Numbered from the stretch's first letter, positions 23,848-33,351 are shown. The stretch is DNA of 64,000 bases from Lentimicrobiaceae bacterium (GCA_015061365.1 SUWS01000004.1:47094-111093), one strand, 5' to 3'. Numbers and translations: made by a program. Notes: a model not told the origin generated them from the sequence alone.

Positions 23848-26800
23848 TCACTTCATAAGTTCGAAGGTCACATAATCTTTATCTTTCAACAACTCAAATA
23901 TATCCTGAGCGTTGATCTTACCTTTTTCAGGATGTAACGAGCAGACCATATTATTCTCCCTATCTACAAAATGAACCGAATACGGTTGGTTACCTTTATT
24001 CTTCTTTATCGTCTCAATAAATTCCTGCGCCTCATTCTTGCCGAGTTTGTCGGTGAAAATATTAAACCTCACCTCGCGGTTTGTCTTCTCCATTATCGTT
24101 TCAAGAAGTTCCACCTTAGTAATTCTCAGTTCTTTAGGTTTAGGAGCGTTAGGGTCATCATTAGAGACGAAACGTTCCTTAACCACGCCTGTAACAAGCA
24201 CCTGAGTTCCCGTCACGAGCAGAGGTCCCATCTTCAGGAAGTTCTCCTTGAATAACGGGAAGTCGAAACTTCCGCTCTGGTCCTCGATACGGTATCTTCC
24301 ATATTCGGAGCCTGACTTCGCCGTGAATCTTTCCGACGAGGTCACCAATCCCGCCATTACAAACGTTGTATCCGGCTTGCTTACTTCTATAGCGTTTTTT
24401 ACGTTTTCCAATTTTATGTTAGCGAAATACCTGATAGTGTTCTTATACATATCGAGCGGATGCGAACTCATGTAGAAACCTACGAGTTCCTTCTCCATTT
24501 CAAGTTCCTTTAGCTGCGACCATCGCTCACATTCAGGAAGCTGTATCGTAAACGTCTCGTCGATGTCATCAGCACTATCGGCAAACAAATCAAATTGAGC
24601 GTTATTTTTTCTCTCAAGGTATGCACTTACCGATTTTATGGCTTTCTCCACGAAAGTGGTTTTCTCGCCTTCAGCGATATGATAGAACATTGCCCGATGC
24701 ATCCCCTCGAAACAATCGAAGACACCCACACCAGCAAGAGATTCTATCGACTTACGACTCACGCCCTTGCCGCTCATTCTTATCAAGAAGTCAGCGAAAT
24801 CCTTGAATTCTCCGTTAGCGTTTCTTTCGTCGGTGATAGCCTGAATCACGACTTCTCCCACCGACTTCACAGCTCCCATGCCGAAACATATCTGACCTTT
24901 CTTATTGACAGTGAACTTATATTCCGACTCGTTAATGTTAGGACCTAAAACGTCCAACTTCATACGCTTGCATTCTTCTATCATGAAGACGACTTCCTTG
25001 TTATCTCTGATAGAACTGTTCAATACCGCAGCCATAAACTCTGCCGGATAATGCGCCTTCAGATATGCGGTCTGATAAGCGACCCACGAATAACATGTCG
25101 CGTGCGATTTGTTGAAAGCATAGGAAGCGAACTTCTCCCAGTCTTTCCAGATATTCTCCAAGATTGCGGGGTCGTGACCGTTGGCCTCACCCTGTGTCAT
25201 GAACTTGCCTTTAAGTTCATTCATCTTTTCGATAAGCTTCTTACCCATCGCCTTACGCAAGGTGTCAGACTCACCACGAGTGAAACTCGCCAACTGCCGC
25301 GACAGAAGCATCACCTGCTCCTGATAAACGGTAACGCCGTAGGTATCTTTAAGATATTTCTCCATGATAGGAATAGGGTAAGTAATCGGCTCCTTGCCCG
25401 TCTTACGCGCGATGAATGTCGGGATATAATCCATAGGACCCGGACGGTACAAGGCGTTCATAGCGATAAGGTCTTCAAATACAGAAGGCTTCAGTTCACG
25501 GAGATATTTCTGCATTCCCGGTGATTCAAATTGGAAGGTACCGATAGTATTTCCGGAACTATACAACTCGTATGTTTTCTTATCATCAATAGGAATAGTG
25601 TCAATATCTAAATCTATTCCGTGTGTCTTCTTTATGTTAGCGAGAGCGTCTTTAATCTGTGTCAAGGTCTTAAGCCCTAAGAAGTCCATCTTGATAAGAC
25701 CTACGTTCTCGACCACATGACCGTCATACTGAGTAACGAGGACATCTTCTTTTGTATCTTTATCTTTGATGGTACAAAGTGGAGCGTAATTCGTCAGGTC
25801 GGAAGCCCCGATGATAACTCCGCAAGCATGGATGCCTATCTGACGGTTCGTATCTTCAAGCTGCTGGGCGTAAGTCAACATCGTAGAGATATTCTCATCG
25901 TCACCTTCGAGCATCGCCTTTATCTCCGGCACATATTTAAAACAGTTCTTAAGATTGACTTTAGGCGACTTACCTTTTTCATCTTTAATACTATCTGGGA
26001 AGCTTCTTTCCGGTATGAATGATTTTATCTCGTTTACTTTAGGAATTGGTATCTTCTGCACGCGGCTCACGTCAGCGATAGACGATTTCGTCGCCATCGT
26101 ACCGTAAGTGATGATATGAGCCACTTTCTCTTTACCGTACTTCTCTGTAATCCAATCCAAGACCTTACCGCGACCATCGTCATCGAAGTCGACGTCAATA
26201 TCAGGAAGTGAGATACGGTCTGGATTAAGGAAACGCTCGAAAAGCAGGTCGTACTTCAGTGGGTCGACGTCGGTAATTTTCAAACAGTAAGCCACAACAG
26301 AACCTGCTGCCGAGCCACGACCCGGACCTACGGAGACGCCGAGCTCTTCACGAGCGCCGCGTATATAATCCTGAACTATGAGGAAGTAACCAGGAAATCC
26401 CATCGTCTTCATGATATGAAGCTCGAATACGATACGTTCGCGTTGTTCTTCTGTAAGCTCTTTTCCGTAACGACGTTCCGCACCTTCCCATGCGAGTTTC
26501 GCAAGATAGTCGGCTTCCAACTTTATACGATATAATTTATCGTAACCGCCTAACTTCTTTATCTTCTTCTCTCCCTCTTCCCTGCTCATCACCACCTCGC
26601 CGAGTTCGTTGCGGGTAAACTCGTTAAACAGATCCTCTTCCGTAAATTTCTGACGATATTCTTCTTCAGTGCCGAAATCCTTTGGGATATCGAATATCGG
26701 CATGATAGGGTCAGAGTCGATGGAATAAGCTTCTACTTTATCCACGATTTCCTGTGTGTTTTCAAGAGCTTCTGGAATATCGGCGAACGCCACTCCCATC

Positions 26801-28425
26801 TCCTGCGGAGTCTTCAGCCATTCCTGCTTGGTGTAGTGCATTCTGTTAGGATCGTCGAAATCCTTTCCTGTGCTGAGACATATAAGTCTGTCGTGAGCCT
26901 CGCTATGTTCCTCTTCCACAAAGTGAACGTCGTTGGTTGCGACAATCTTAGTATTTGTCTTTCTCGCTAAATCAATCAAGACCTTATTAACTTCCTGCTG
27001 ACGTTCAAAAGTCTCTTGGTCAGCATTGGGTTTATCAGTCTTATGACGTTGTATCTCTATATAGAAGTCATCGCCGAAGATATTCTTGAACCAATGCAGC
27101 GATTGTTCCGCACCTTCGATGTCGCCGTTCATGATTTTCTGAGGCAGCTCTCCGCCGAGACAAGCCGAACATATTATCAAGCCTTCGTGATATTTCTCTA
27201 AGAGCGAATGGTCGATACGCGGGTTATAATAATAACCGTCGATATAAGCTATAGAAGAAAGTTTACAAAGGTTCTTGTATCCTTGTTTGTTTTTAGCCAA
27301 TATAATAAGGTGATAACCTCTGTCGGCACGGCCATCGCGTTTGTCGATGCTCACCGGAGCGCAATAAGCCTCCATGCCGATAATAGGTTTGAAGATCTTT
27401 TTCTTGAGGATGTCAATCTCAACGGCAGCGTCATCTTTCTTAGCGTCGTCAACTTCTTTATCGTTAAGAATCTTTTCCTGTTCCTTTATCTTATCCTTAA
27501 TCTTGCCGTTATATTTGTTAGCAGCATCGGCGAACTCTTTTATTCCGAACATATTTCCATGATCGGTGAGAGCCATAGAAAACATATTGTTCTTAGTACA
27601 TTTCTCAATCAGGTCAGGCACTTTCGACATACCGTCGAGGATAGAGAAATGAGAGTGTACGTGCAGATGCGTGAAATGTTCCGGAGTATATGTAGTGTCG
27701 AAAGGTCGAAGGTTCGCAGAGTCGGAAGATTGTTGAGGTTGTTTTTCTTCAATATTGGAAACGACTTTTATTCCGGCAGGTTTTATCATTTCAGGATTAG
27801 CTTCCTTAAAATTTTTAAAGAACTCCTCACCTTCTTTTATCTCTTCGTTGATGACATTGATACGCACGAGTTCGAGGAACACTCGGGCGGTAGCCTCTAC
27901 GTCGGCGGAAGCGTTATGAGCCATATCGAATCCCTCGTTGAACAGCAGTTGATGAATCTCGGCAAGTTTAGGTTTCTTAAACTTACGTCCAGGACCTCCT
28001 CCCAACTTACAGAAATCAGCGGTCTTCTCCGTACAAGTGTCGATGATATTCACACCTCTGAAAGGATTGATACCTTTGACTCTCAGAAATTCGCAAGCCG
28101 TTATATTCAAGTCGAAACTGACGTTATGTCCAACAATATATTTCACATCTTTCAGGTTATCCAAGAAAAGATCGAGAATATCGTTGAGGTTTTCACCTAC
28201 GTTAAGAGCGTGTTCCGTACTGATACCATGCACCATTGACGCATTGATAGGAATGATAAAGCCTTCTGGCTTAATGATATGATTTTCCGCCTTGATAAAT
28301 TTCCCCTTTTCATCATGAACCTGCCAAGCGATCTGTACCATGCGAGGCCAGTTATCGAAATTTGTCAAGGGCGCATTCTTATCTAATGGAAGACCAGTGG
28401 TCTCGGTATCGAATATCAAAAACAT
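23848..28425 (-). CDS. dnaE: DNA polymerase III alpha subunit with fused N-terminal 3'-5' exonuclease
   Basis: 1525 residues. Residues 1-215 are a DnaQ-type DEDDh exonuclease (FDTETTG with Asp6/Glu8, IVGHNVSFDLNI, HNASADVEAT). From about 250 the PHP domain (THLHVHSHFSILDGM, ALTDHGN) starts a standard DnaE: catalytic palm with PDIDVDFDDDGR, the fingers with GIHACGVI, ATCYSWVAYQTAYLKAHYPAEF, tandem HhH region, OB fold (VMAGLVTSS) and tail. It is the main replicative polymerase; the fused exonuclease provides proofreading in cis. The PHP domain keeps histidines, so a second exonuclease site is possible. Confidence 0.95.
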   Translation of the reverse strand: MFLIFDTETTGLPLDKNAPLTNFDNWPRMVQIAWQVHDEKGKFIKAENHIIKPEGFIIPINASMVHGISTEHALNVGENLNDILDLFLDNLKDVKYIVGHNVSFDLNITACEFLRVKGINPFRGVNIIDTCTEKTADFCKLGGGPGRKFKKPKLAEIHQLLFNEGFDMAHNASADVEATARVFLELVRINVINEEIKEGEEFFKNFKEANPEMIKPAGIKVVSNIEEKQPQQSSDSANLRPFDTTYTPEHFTHLHVHSHFSILDGMSKVPDLIEKCTKNNMFSMALTDHGNMFGIKEFADAANKYNGKIKDKIKEQEKILNDKEVDDAKKDDAAVEIDILKKKIFKPIIGMEAYCAPVSIDKRDGRADRGYHLIILAKNKQGYKNLCKLSSIAYIDGYYYNPRIDHSLLEKYHEGLIICSACLGGELPQKIMNGDIEGAEQSLHWFKNIFGDDFYIEIQRHKTDKPNADQETFERQQEVNKVLIDLARKTNTKIVATNDVHFVEEEHSEAHDRLICLSTGKDFDDPNRMHYTKQEWLKTPQEMGVAFADIPEALENTQEIVDKVEAYSIDSDPIMPIFDIPKDFGTEEEYRQKFTEEDLFNEFTRNELGEVVMSREEGEKKIKKLGGYDKLYRIKLEADYLAKLAWEGAERRYGKELTEEQRERIVFELHIMKTMGFPGYFLIVQDYIRGAREELGVSVGPGRGSAAGSVVAYCLKITDVDPLKYDLLFERFLNPDRISLPDIDVDFDDDGRGKVLDWITEKYGKEKVAHIITYGTMATKSSIADVSRVQKIPIPKVNEIKSFIPERSFPDSIKDEKGKSPKVNLKNCFKYVPEIKAMLEGDDENISTMLTYAQQLEDTNRQIGIHACGVIIGASDLTNYAPLCTIKDKDTKEDVLVTQYDGHVVENVGLIKMDFLGLKTLTQIKDALANIKKTHGIDLDIDTIPIDDKKTYELYSSGNTIGTFQFESPGMQKYLRELKPSVFEDLIAMNALYRPGPMDYIPTFIARKTGKEPITYPIPIMEKYLKDTYGVTVYQEQVMLLSRQLASFTRGESDTLRKAMGKKLIEKMNELKGKFMTQGEANGHDPAILENIWKDWEKFASYAFNKSHATCYSWVAYQTAYLKAHYPAEFMAAVLNSSIRDNKEVVFMIEECKRMKLDVLGPNINESEYKFTVNKKGQICFGMGAVKSVGEVVIQAITDERNANGEFKDFADFLIRMSGKGVSRKSIESLAGVGVFDCFEGMHRAMFYHIAEGEKTTFVEKAIKSVSAYLERKNNAQFDLFADSADDIDETFTIQLPECERWSQLKELEMEKELVGFYMSSHPLDMYKNTIRYFANIKLENVKNAIEVSKPDTTFVMAGLVTSSERFTAKSGSEYGRYRIEDQSGSFDFPLFKENFLKMGPLLVTGTQVLVTGVVKERFVSNDDPNAPKPKELRITKVELLETIMEKTNREVRFNIFTDKLGKNEAQEFIETIKKNKGNQPYSVHFVDRENNMVCSLHPEKGKINAQDIFELLKDKDYVTFELMK

Positions 28426-28584
28426 AAAAACTTATTTTAAGTATAAAAATAGACTTTGCTAATATTGATTTTCAAGGATGTATGAAAAACAAATCTTCTT
28501 TCCAAAACTAAGAATTTTTTCGGAAATATAAATAAATGTTGATAAATATTTTTGTTATTTTTGCGGGTAAAAGAACTAATTCTG

Positions 28585-29088
28585 ATGAATATCACATTAT
28601 ATCACGGGTCTCATATTGAGATAAAAGAACCTTTAACTAATTTCGGAAGAATAAACCATGATTTCGGTCAGGGATTTTACTTAACGAATATTAAGGAAGA
28701 AGCCGAATCATGGGCGAAAATAACAGCTGCCCGTAATGACATAGACGCACATGCAATTGTAAGTGTATATAATTTCGATTATTTCAAGGCGAAAAACATA
28801 GGATACCGTTTCAACGAATTTGAGACATACAATATCGAATGGTTGAAATTTGTCGTCGGATGTCGTAAAGGGAAAGACGTATTTTCAGAATACGACATAG
28901 TGATTGGCGGAGCCGTCAACAATGAAATCGCAGATATAGTAGATAATTACGAAAAAGGTATCGTTACAGCGGAGCAGGCACTCGGTATGTTGAGAAATAA
29001 AAACGTCAATCATCAGATCTGCATATTAAATCAGGAAATCATCGAATACTGTTTAGAATTTGATTACAGTTACATAGTTAGCAAATGA
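28585..29088 (+). CDS. DUF3990 domain protein (ADP-ribosyltransferase-like)
   Basis: 167 residues from the ATG at 28585, where the domain begins MNITLYHGSHIEIKEP. YHGS, DFGQGFYLT and the later EYDIVIGGAVNNEI match DUF3990, a family resembling the ART fold (H-Y-[EDQ] type) and often found in toxin-antitoxin-like loci with a small DUF3791 partner. No partner gene is visible here, and the next gene is an unrelated lipoprotein. Biochemical activity is inferred from fold only. Confidence 0.75.
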   Translation: MNITLYHGSHIEIKEPLTNFGRINHDFGQGFYLTNIKEEAESWAKITAARNDIDAHAIVSVYNFDYFKAKNIGYRFNEFETYNIEWLKFVVGCRKGKDVFSEYDIVIGGAVNNEIADIVDNYEKGIVTAEQALGMLRNKNVNHQICILNQEIIEYCLEFDYSYIVSK

Positions 29089-29159
29089 CATGATCATACA
29101 TGTAATTTATAGAAGTCTTCTAAATTAATTTTAGAATTACGACAAGTTGTTTTTTTTCC

Positions 29160-29168
29160 TATATTTGC
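29160..29168 (+). promoter_or_regulatory. Promoter -7 box for the small lipoprotein
   Basis: TATATTTGC matches TAnnTTTG, 24 bases before the ATG at 29192. Confidence 0.6.
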
Positions 29169-29191
29169 ACATCACATAAAATTCATCACTT

Positions 29192-29560
29192 ATGAGAAAA
29201 AGTTTATTTTTAGTATTGGTTGTCATCATATTTGGTATGACGAGTTGTTCATTACATGATGGGTTGACACACAATTTAAATCAAAATTCCACCAATGTAG
29301 TTTTACAAGATAACAACTACACTATTGTTCAAAAGGTCAGAGGCGAATCGCAAGCCGACTATTTCTTCTATTTTGGCGGTTTCCGAAAGAAAGGCTTGAT
29401 TGAAGAAGCTCGCGCTGATATGTTAGAGAACGCAAATTTAATAGGCAGTTCGAAAGCTGTCATCAACGAAACCGTTGAGACAAGTTATACCACATTCTGC
29501 GGAATTTATAGTAACGTCAAGGTTACGGTTTCAGGTTATGTAGTTGAGTTTAAGGAATAG
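29192..29560 (+). CDS. Small lipoprotein, DUF6567-like
   Basis: 122 residues; signal peptide with lipobox Cys19 (GMTSCSLH). The conserved parts NVVLQDNNYTIVQKVRGESQAD, GGFRKKGLIEEARADMLENA and the closing KVTVSGYVVEF match small Bacteroidota lipoproteins of the DUF6567 kind, as far as I can judge by eye. Function unknown. It has its own -7 box and a strong terminator. Confidence 0.7.
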   Translation: MRKSLFLVLVVIIFGMTSCSLHDGLTHNLNQNSTNVVLQDNNYTIVQKVRGESQADYFFYFGGFRKKGLIEEARADMLENANLIGSSKAVINETVETSYTTFCGIYSNVKVTVSGYVVEFKE

Positions 29561-29593
29561 TCACGTAACATTCCTGTTAACACAAGACAACGT

Positions 29594-29632
29594 AACGGCT
29601 GTCACTTCGACTGAGGTGTCAGCCGTTTTCTT
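29594..29632 (+). terminator. Rho-independent terminator
   Basis: AACGGCTG (29594-29601) pairs with CAGCCGTT (29620-29627), extended by CAC/GTG, followed by TTCTTTT. Confidence 0.85.
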
Positions 29633-29675
29633 TTGTTAAAATTAAGGGGATTACTACAAATTACTTTACAAATGA

Positions 29676-30197
29676 TTAAGGTTCATCCTCCCTGTCTGTT
29701 GGAAAACAAATAGCAGTTATATCAATAGTTGTATATTTGCCCATAAGATGTTTTAACTTATCTTTAAAGTTACTATTCGGCGAAATGGTGAAAAGCAAAT
29801 ATTGAATCATACTTATGCGATAGTAGATTCTTTTAAGATTCTTGAAGTATTTCTTTTCAGTCATCCAAAAGACATCTCCAAGTTCCTCGTTTACTGTATT
29901 TACAATAATACTTCTAAAAGCGACTTCGATTTTTTCTATCTCATTAAACAACAACAGACGTAATTTTCTATCAAAACGATACATGTTCATAACCTTGTCG
30001 AATGTCGCATTGACTTTAAACAAATGCTTGTGTTTGGGTTCTTGATAAAGAGGATAGAAATACGCTTTAAGTCTGTAATAGCCAATATTACGAATATAAT
30101 TTATTGATTTTGCTTCATCAGCTATTGACAGTCCTTTTCTTTTGAGAACAACAATTAAATCATCTGCTGTTCTGTTGGTTTTATTAAATTTTGGCAT
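29676..30197 (-). pseudogene. Abi_2 family gene with internal deletion
   Basis: 173 residues from the ATG at 30197, which begins MPKFNKTNRTADDLIVVLK as the family does; the frame stays open upstream through a hairpin and is not used. The N-terminal half is a clear Abi_2 match: IRNIGYYRLKAYFYPLY, FDKVMNMYRFDRKLRLLLFN, EIEKIEVAFRSI. Full-length members are about 300 residues, with a second HEPN RNxxAHH-type motif. Here sequence jumps from DVFWMTEKKYFKN to the usual C-terminal region (LMGKYTTIDITAICFPTDREDEP), so about 100 central residues, including that motif, are missing. The first HEPN histidine is not seen either. Likely a decayed abortive-infection RNase. Confidence 0.7.
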
Positions 30198-30209
30198 TGG
30201 TATAATATT

Positions 30210-30255
30210 AAAAAACGACCTGCCAATTTGAGCATTGTCAAGAGGCTTGGCAGGT
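30210..30255 (-). ncRNA. Hairpin leader ahead of the Abi_2 gene (terminator-like or AbiF-type RNA)
   Basis: Read leftward, ACCTGCCAA (30255-30247) pairs with TTGGCAGGT (30226-30218), and after CG come six T (30215-30210), 12 bases before the gene start. It is either an attenuator/terminator or part of a small RNA; Abi_2 proteins of the AbiF group are known to be encoded beside a structured non-coding RNA. Confidence 0.45.
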
Positions 30256-30293
30256 TCTACTTTGAGTGCGAAGATATAAAGAAAAACCTTCAC

Positions 30294-30660
30294 TTCTACA
30301 ATTTTAACATTTTTTAACTTTTATGTTCCTAAATGGAAAGTTTACGGACATAGGAATACATAATGGCTCGACTCTGATATTCGAGATAGAACTGTTCGGG
30401 ATAGTATGAGAGTCGTAAATCTAATTAGCGGACTTGGTACGGAGAATGTTCCCACAAATTAGCACAGATTGACACGGATTATTTTGTCCTCGAATTTACA
30501 CGAATTTTTCGCTAATGATTTTGTTTCCACGTATCGCGGGGATCGACGCGTATCTTTTACGAACTAAACAGGAACTTGACAAGAAGATGACAAGAAGATG
30601 ACAGGAACTTGGTAGGAAATTGAATTTTTACCGATGGCTTTGTATGATGTCTTTTATAAA
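30294..30660. other. Intergenic region with short direct repeats
   Basis: No gene seen. It holds a CAAATTAGCACAGATTGACACGG stretch similar to the one at 3966-4001, two 11-base units GACAAGAAGAT with a partial third at about 30577-30605, and a CGTATCGCGGGGATCGACGCG imperfect palindrome at 30531-30551. Confidence 0.5.
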
Positions 30661-30690
30661 ATAACAGTCGGGCTATTTAAGAAGCCCGAC
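30660..30690 (-). terminator. Hairpin downstream of the first kinase gene
   Basis: GTCGGGCT (30667-30674) pairs with AGCCCGAC (30683-30690); read leftward it is followed by TGTTATTTT. Likely the terminator of the kinase-phosphatase operon. Confidence 0.75.
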
Positions 30691-30730
30691 GGAAATAAAT
30701 TGAATAAAATAAATTGAATGCGCTTCGCTT

Positions 30731-32251
30731 TTATTCTGAGACGGGGCGAACGGATCGACCGTAGTAGCGATAGTGCCAATACACGTACTGATCGCCACTA
30801 TTGAAGTAAAGGTAGTACGCGTAATTGCTATTGCTCCCGTATGGCGAAGAACTCCAATAGCCGCCGTCCTTTCTGGAGCGGTAGAGCCATGACCCGTCAC
30901 GGTCGCCCGCAGTAGGAAGAAATATACAGTTGTCGTTCGGACCGGTAACTTTATAACCACTAACTCCATTCTGTACTATCCGTTTCCATGTACATTTTTT
31001 CTTTAGTTCTTCTAATTCATCTTTTGTTGGCATTCTCCACGTGCTTCCCCAATTGACTCTTGCTATATCGTGTTGCGGATTGAGATTATAATCTCCATCT
31101 ATTATGCCTTGCGACTGCAATTGCGATATATTAAGTCCATGAGTACGAATATTACTTATTGTATATGTAAATTTCGCCCTTGTCTCTCCCCAGGCGTAAT
31201 AGTTACCGTAGTCTTCTGGTTTGTCAGCTCCGACATTGCAGGTTGCCCATTTCAAGCCAGATGGCAAACCGAGGTCAACGTATTCGTGTCCGTTAATTTT
31301 GTTATCTCTAATTACAGATTCTATAACAACAGTCTCCTCATTTTCAGTCTGTATCTGTGTATTTGTATTTATGCTATTCTGTGTCTTTGCTCCTTCTATA
31401 TCCAACAACTTTAAAAACTCATCTATACTTTGAGGTCGTTTTTTTCTGTTGAGTTGCATTGAAATTTCTATTGTCTGTCTTGTCTTTAAACTTATCGTAT
31501 TTGGCATTTCATCTAACTCCTCTCCACTCGCCAACAGCGTGGCACTCAATGGCGTGATGCCTGTAAGCATATTGTATAAGGTTGCTCCCAATGAATATAT
31601 GTCTGTGGCAGGATAGAACTGTACCAATTCATTGCCCATCTGTTCCAAAGGTGCATATCCAGGTGTCTTGCCTATCAAGGTCGAAGTGTTTTCACCAGAT
31701 TCTTCGTCATATTGTTTTGAAGTTCCAAAATCAATGAGAATAGCCTTGTCGTTTTCGTCTATCATTATATTGCCTGGCTTTATATCAAGATGAAGGCGGT
31801 TTTGTGAATGGACGTATGCAAGTGCTTCCGAGACTTCTCGTATATATTTCAAGGAAAGACTTTCGCTCAAAGGTCCTTTTATTGTGACAATGTCACGTAA
31901 CGACTTACCTTCTATGTAATCCATCACATAGTATGCCGTGCCATTTTCCTCAAAAATGTCTTTCACTCTTACTATGCCCTGATGTTTCATCTTATAAAGA
32001 ACCTTGGCTTCTTCTATAAATTTTCTCTTGAGCTTATCTACCAATGGTTTCTTGCCTTGTGTGCCTACAGTTACATGAGAAGTATTCTCATCGCGGTTAC
32101 AATAATCTTTGACGAAAAATTCCTTTATAGCGACTTTCTCATCAAACATGGTATGAAGAGCCTCGTAAGTACAGCCAAAACCTCCGTTACTGATAAAACG
32201 TTCTATCCTGTATTTACCGTTCTGTAATAATGTTCCTTGTTTTAATTGCAT
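30731..32251 (-). CDS. Ser/Thr protein kinase with C-terminal FISUMP domain
   Basis: 506 residues. The kinase domain covers about 14-282: glycine loop SNGGFGCTY, Lys43 (VAIKEFF), catalytic loop HLDIKPGN with Asp156 and Leu in place of the usual HRD arginine, DFG at 174-176, and TDIYSLGATLYNMLTG. After a Gln/Asn-rich linker, residues 323-506 form a FISUMP (Fibrobacter succinogenes major paralogous) domain: YVDLGLPSGLKWA, WRMPTKDELEEL, GYWSSSPYG, ending GRSVRPVSE. No membrane segment, so cytoplasmic. Last gene of a leftward operon behind the PP2C phosphatase (12-base gap). FISUMP domains have a C-type-lectin-like fold and are usually binding modules. The last 45 residues are rich in Tyr, Asn and Ser. 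Confidence 0.9.
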   Translation of the reverse strand: MQLKQGTLLQNGKYRIERFISNGGFGCTYEALHTMFDEKVAIKEFFVKDYCNRDENTSHVTVGTQGKKPLVDKLKRKFIEEAKVLYKMKHQGIVRVKDIFEENGTAYYVMDYIEGKSLRDIVTIKGPLSESLSLKYIREVSEALAYVHSQNRLHLDIKPGNIMIDENDKAILIDFGTSKQYDEESGENTSTLIGKTPGYAPLEQMGNELVQFYPATDIYSLGATLYNMLTGITPLSATLLASGEELDEMPNTISLKTRQTIEISMQLNRKKRPQSIDEFLKLLDIEGAKTQNSINTNTQIQTENEETVVIESVIRDNKINGHEYVDLGLPSGLKWATCNVGADKPEDYGNYYAWGETRAKFTYTISNIRTHGLNISQLQSQGIIDGDYNLNPQHDIARVNWGSTWRMPTKDELEELKKKCTWKRIVQNGVSGYKVTGPNDNCIFLPTAGDRDGSWLYRSRKDGGYWSSSPYGSNSNYAYYLYFNSGDQYVYWHYRYYGRSVRPVSE

Positions 32252-32263
32252 GATGATTTGTTT

Positions 32264-33349
32264 TTAGTTATCCACTTCTTTCATAACTACTTCGATTGAA
32301 TTATCGGTATCGGGATTTTCATCTTTGTCTCCGCCCCAAGTGACAATTGCTAATATCAAAACAGCCACCACACATAAACCTATCAGTATCCATTTCAATA
32401 ATGATAAATGTTTTTTATCTGATGGTTTATCCTGCTGACTTTCTATCTTTGTATAGTGTATTTTCTTTTTATCTTCAGAAGTATCTTCAATGACTTCAGT
32501 CTTTTCATCATCTAATTCAACTCCAGCTACGATAAGCTCGTCATCATTGCTGTCGTCTTCAGCTTCTGCAATTACATTGTCAATTGGTATAAGGAAACAT
32601 GTGTAGTTGTCTTTGGTATTTCCATCGCATACTCGCTTTATTGTCTCTAACTTCTCCTTATCGGAGATTGGTGAAGCAAGTATCTCACAAAGGCGTTCGT
32701 TTGTCAGCTGTTCCAACACTCCATCACTGCAAAGGAAGAAATAGTCGCCCGACTGAATGTCGCTGAATGAGAACACATCGGCTTTATAGCGACGTTCCAA
32801 ATTTGGCTGCATCGCACGAGTAATGATATTCTTCTGCGGGAAATTGACAGCCTCTTCTTCGGTAAGTTCACCCGCTTTTAGAAGGTCGTTTACAAGAGAA
32901 TGATCTGACGACTGGTAAATAATACCTAAACGACCATTTGCCAAATCGGTGTTTGCAGGTCGAACATGATAGATACGACTGTCGCCTATGTGAGCTACGA
33001 GATAGCCTTTTTTATGTAGATACAGGCAAGTCATAGTTGTGCCCATCTTCTTTACTGAGCCATTGTCTTTTTTATCCAACTCATCGTATGCGTATGCCAG
33101 CGCTTCCTTAAAATAATCTGTAGTTACAATTCCATCGGCAGGCATGTTGGTTTCAAAATAATGACCTAATGCATGGCATACTGTATCACTGGCGACTTCT
33201 CCGTTGTCGTGTCCGCCCATACCATCACATAAAATAAAGAAACGGTTTTCTGTGTTCAAGTCTTGTGCTGAAGGATATACATTATCTTCTTGATTATCCT
33301 TACGTCCAATCTCGCTGAAGGTATGTGGCTGTCTTATTGTTATTTTCAT
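32264..33349 (-). CDS. PP2C-type Ser/Thr phosphatase with C-terminal membrane anchor
   Basis: 361 residues. PP2C domain (about 8-250) with the metal-binding motifs NQEDN, LCDGMGGH, MTCLYLHKKGYLVAHIGDSR, LCSDGVLEQ and DNYTCF. After an acidic linker a single membrane helix (LLKWILIGLCVVAVLILAIV, about 317-336) leaves a short outside tail. It removes phosphate from Ser/Thr and should oppose the kinases nearby. Two bases separate it from the FHA gene, so it is co-transcribed and probably coupled. Confidence 0.93.
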   Translation of the reverse strand: MKITIRQPHTFSEIGRKDNQEDNVYPSAQDLNTENRFFILCDGMGGHDNGEVASDTVCHALGHYFETNMPADGIVTTDYFKEALAYAYDELDKKDNGSVKKMGTTMTCLYLHKKGYLVAHIGDSRIYHVRPANTDLANGRLGIIYQSSDHSLVNDLLKAGELTEEEAVNFPQKNIITRAMQPNLERRYKADVFSFSDIQSGDYFFLCSDGVLEQLTNERLCEILASPISDKEKLETIKRVCDGNTKDNYTCFLIPIDNVIAEAEDDSNDDELIVAGVELDDEKTEVIEDTSEDKKKIHYTKIESQQDKPSDKKHLSLLKWILIGLCVVAVLILAIVTWGGDKDENPDTDNSIEVVMKEVDN

Positions 33350-33351
33350 AT

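Noticed and set aside
27208..28239. 343-codon open frame on the plus strand
   Set aside because: Lies wholly opposite dnaE, has no family match and no promoter; it is a shadow of the coding frame.
30198..30293. N-terminal extension of the Abi_2 protein
   Set aside because: The added 32 residues are translated from the hairpin and T-run; the family begins at the ATG at 30197.
30667..30690. Proof of a diversity-generating retroelement (hairpin after a variable region)
   Set aside because: No reverse transcriptase or template repeat in the window; the hairpin is followed by a T-rich run and is best read as a terminator. Kept only as a hypothesis.
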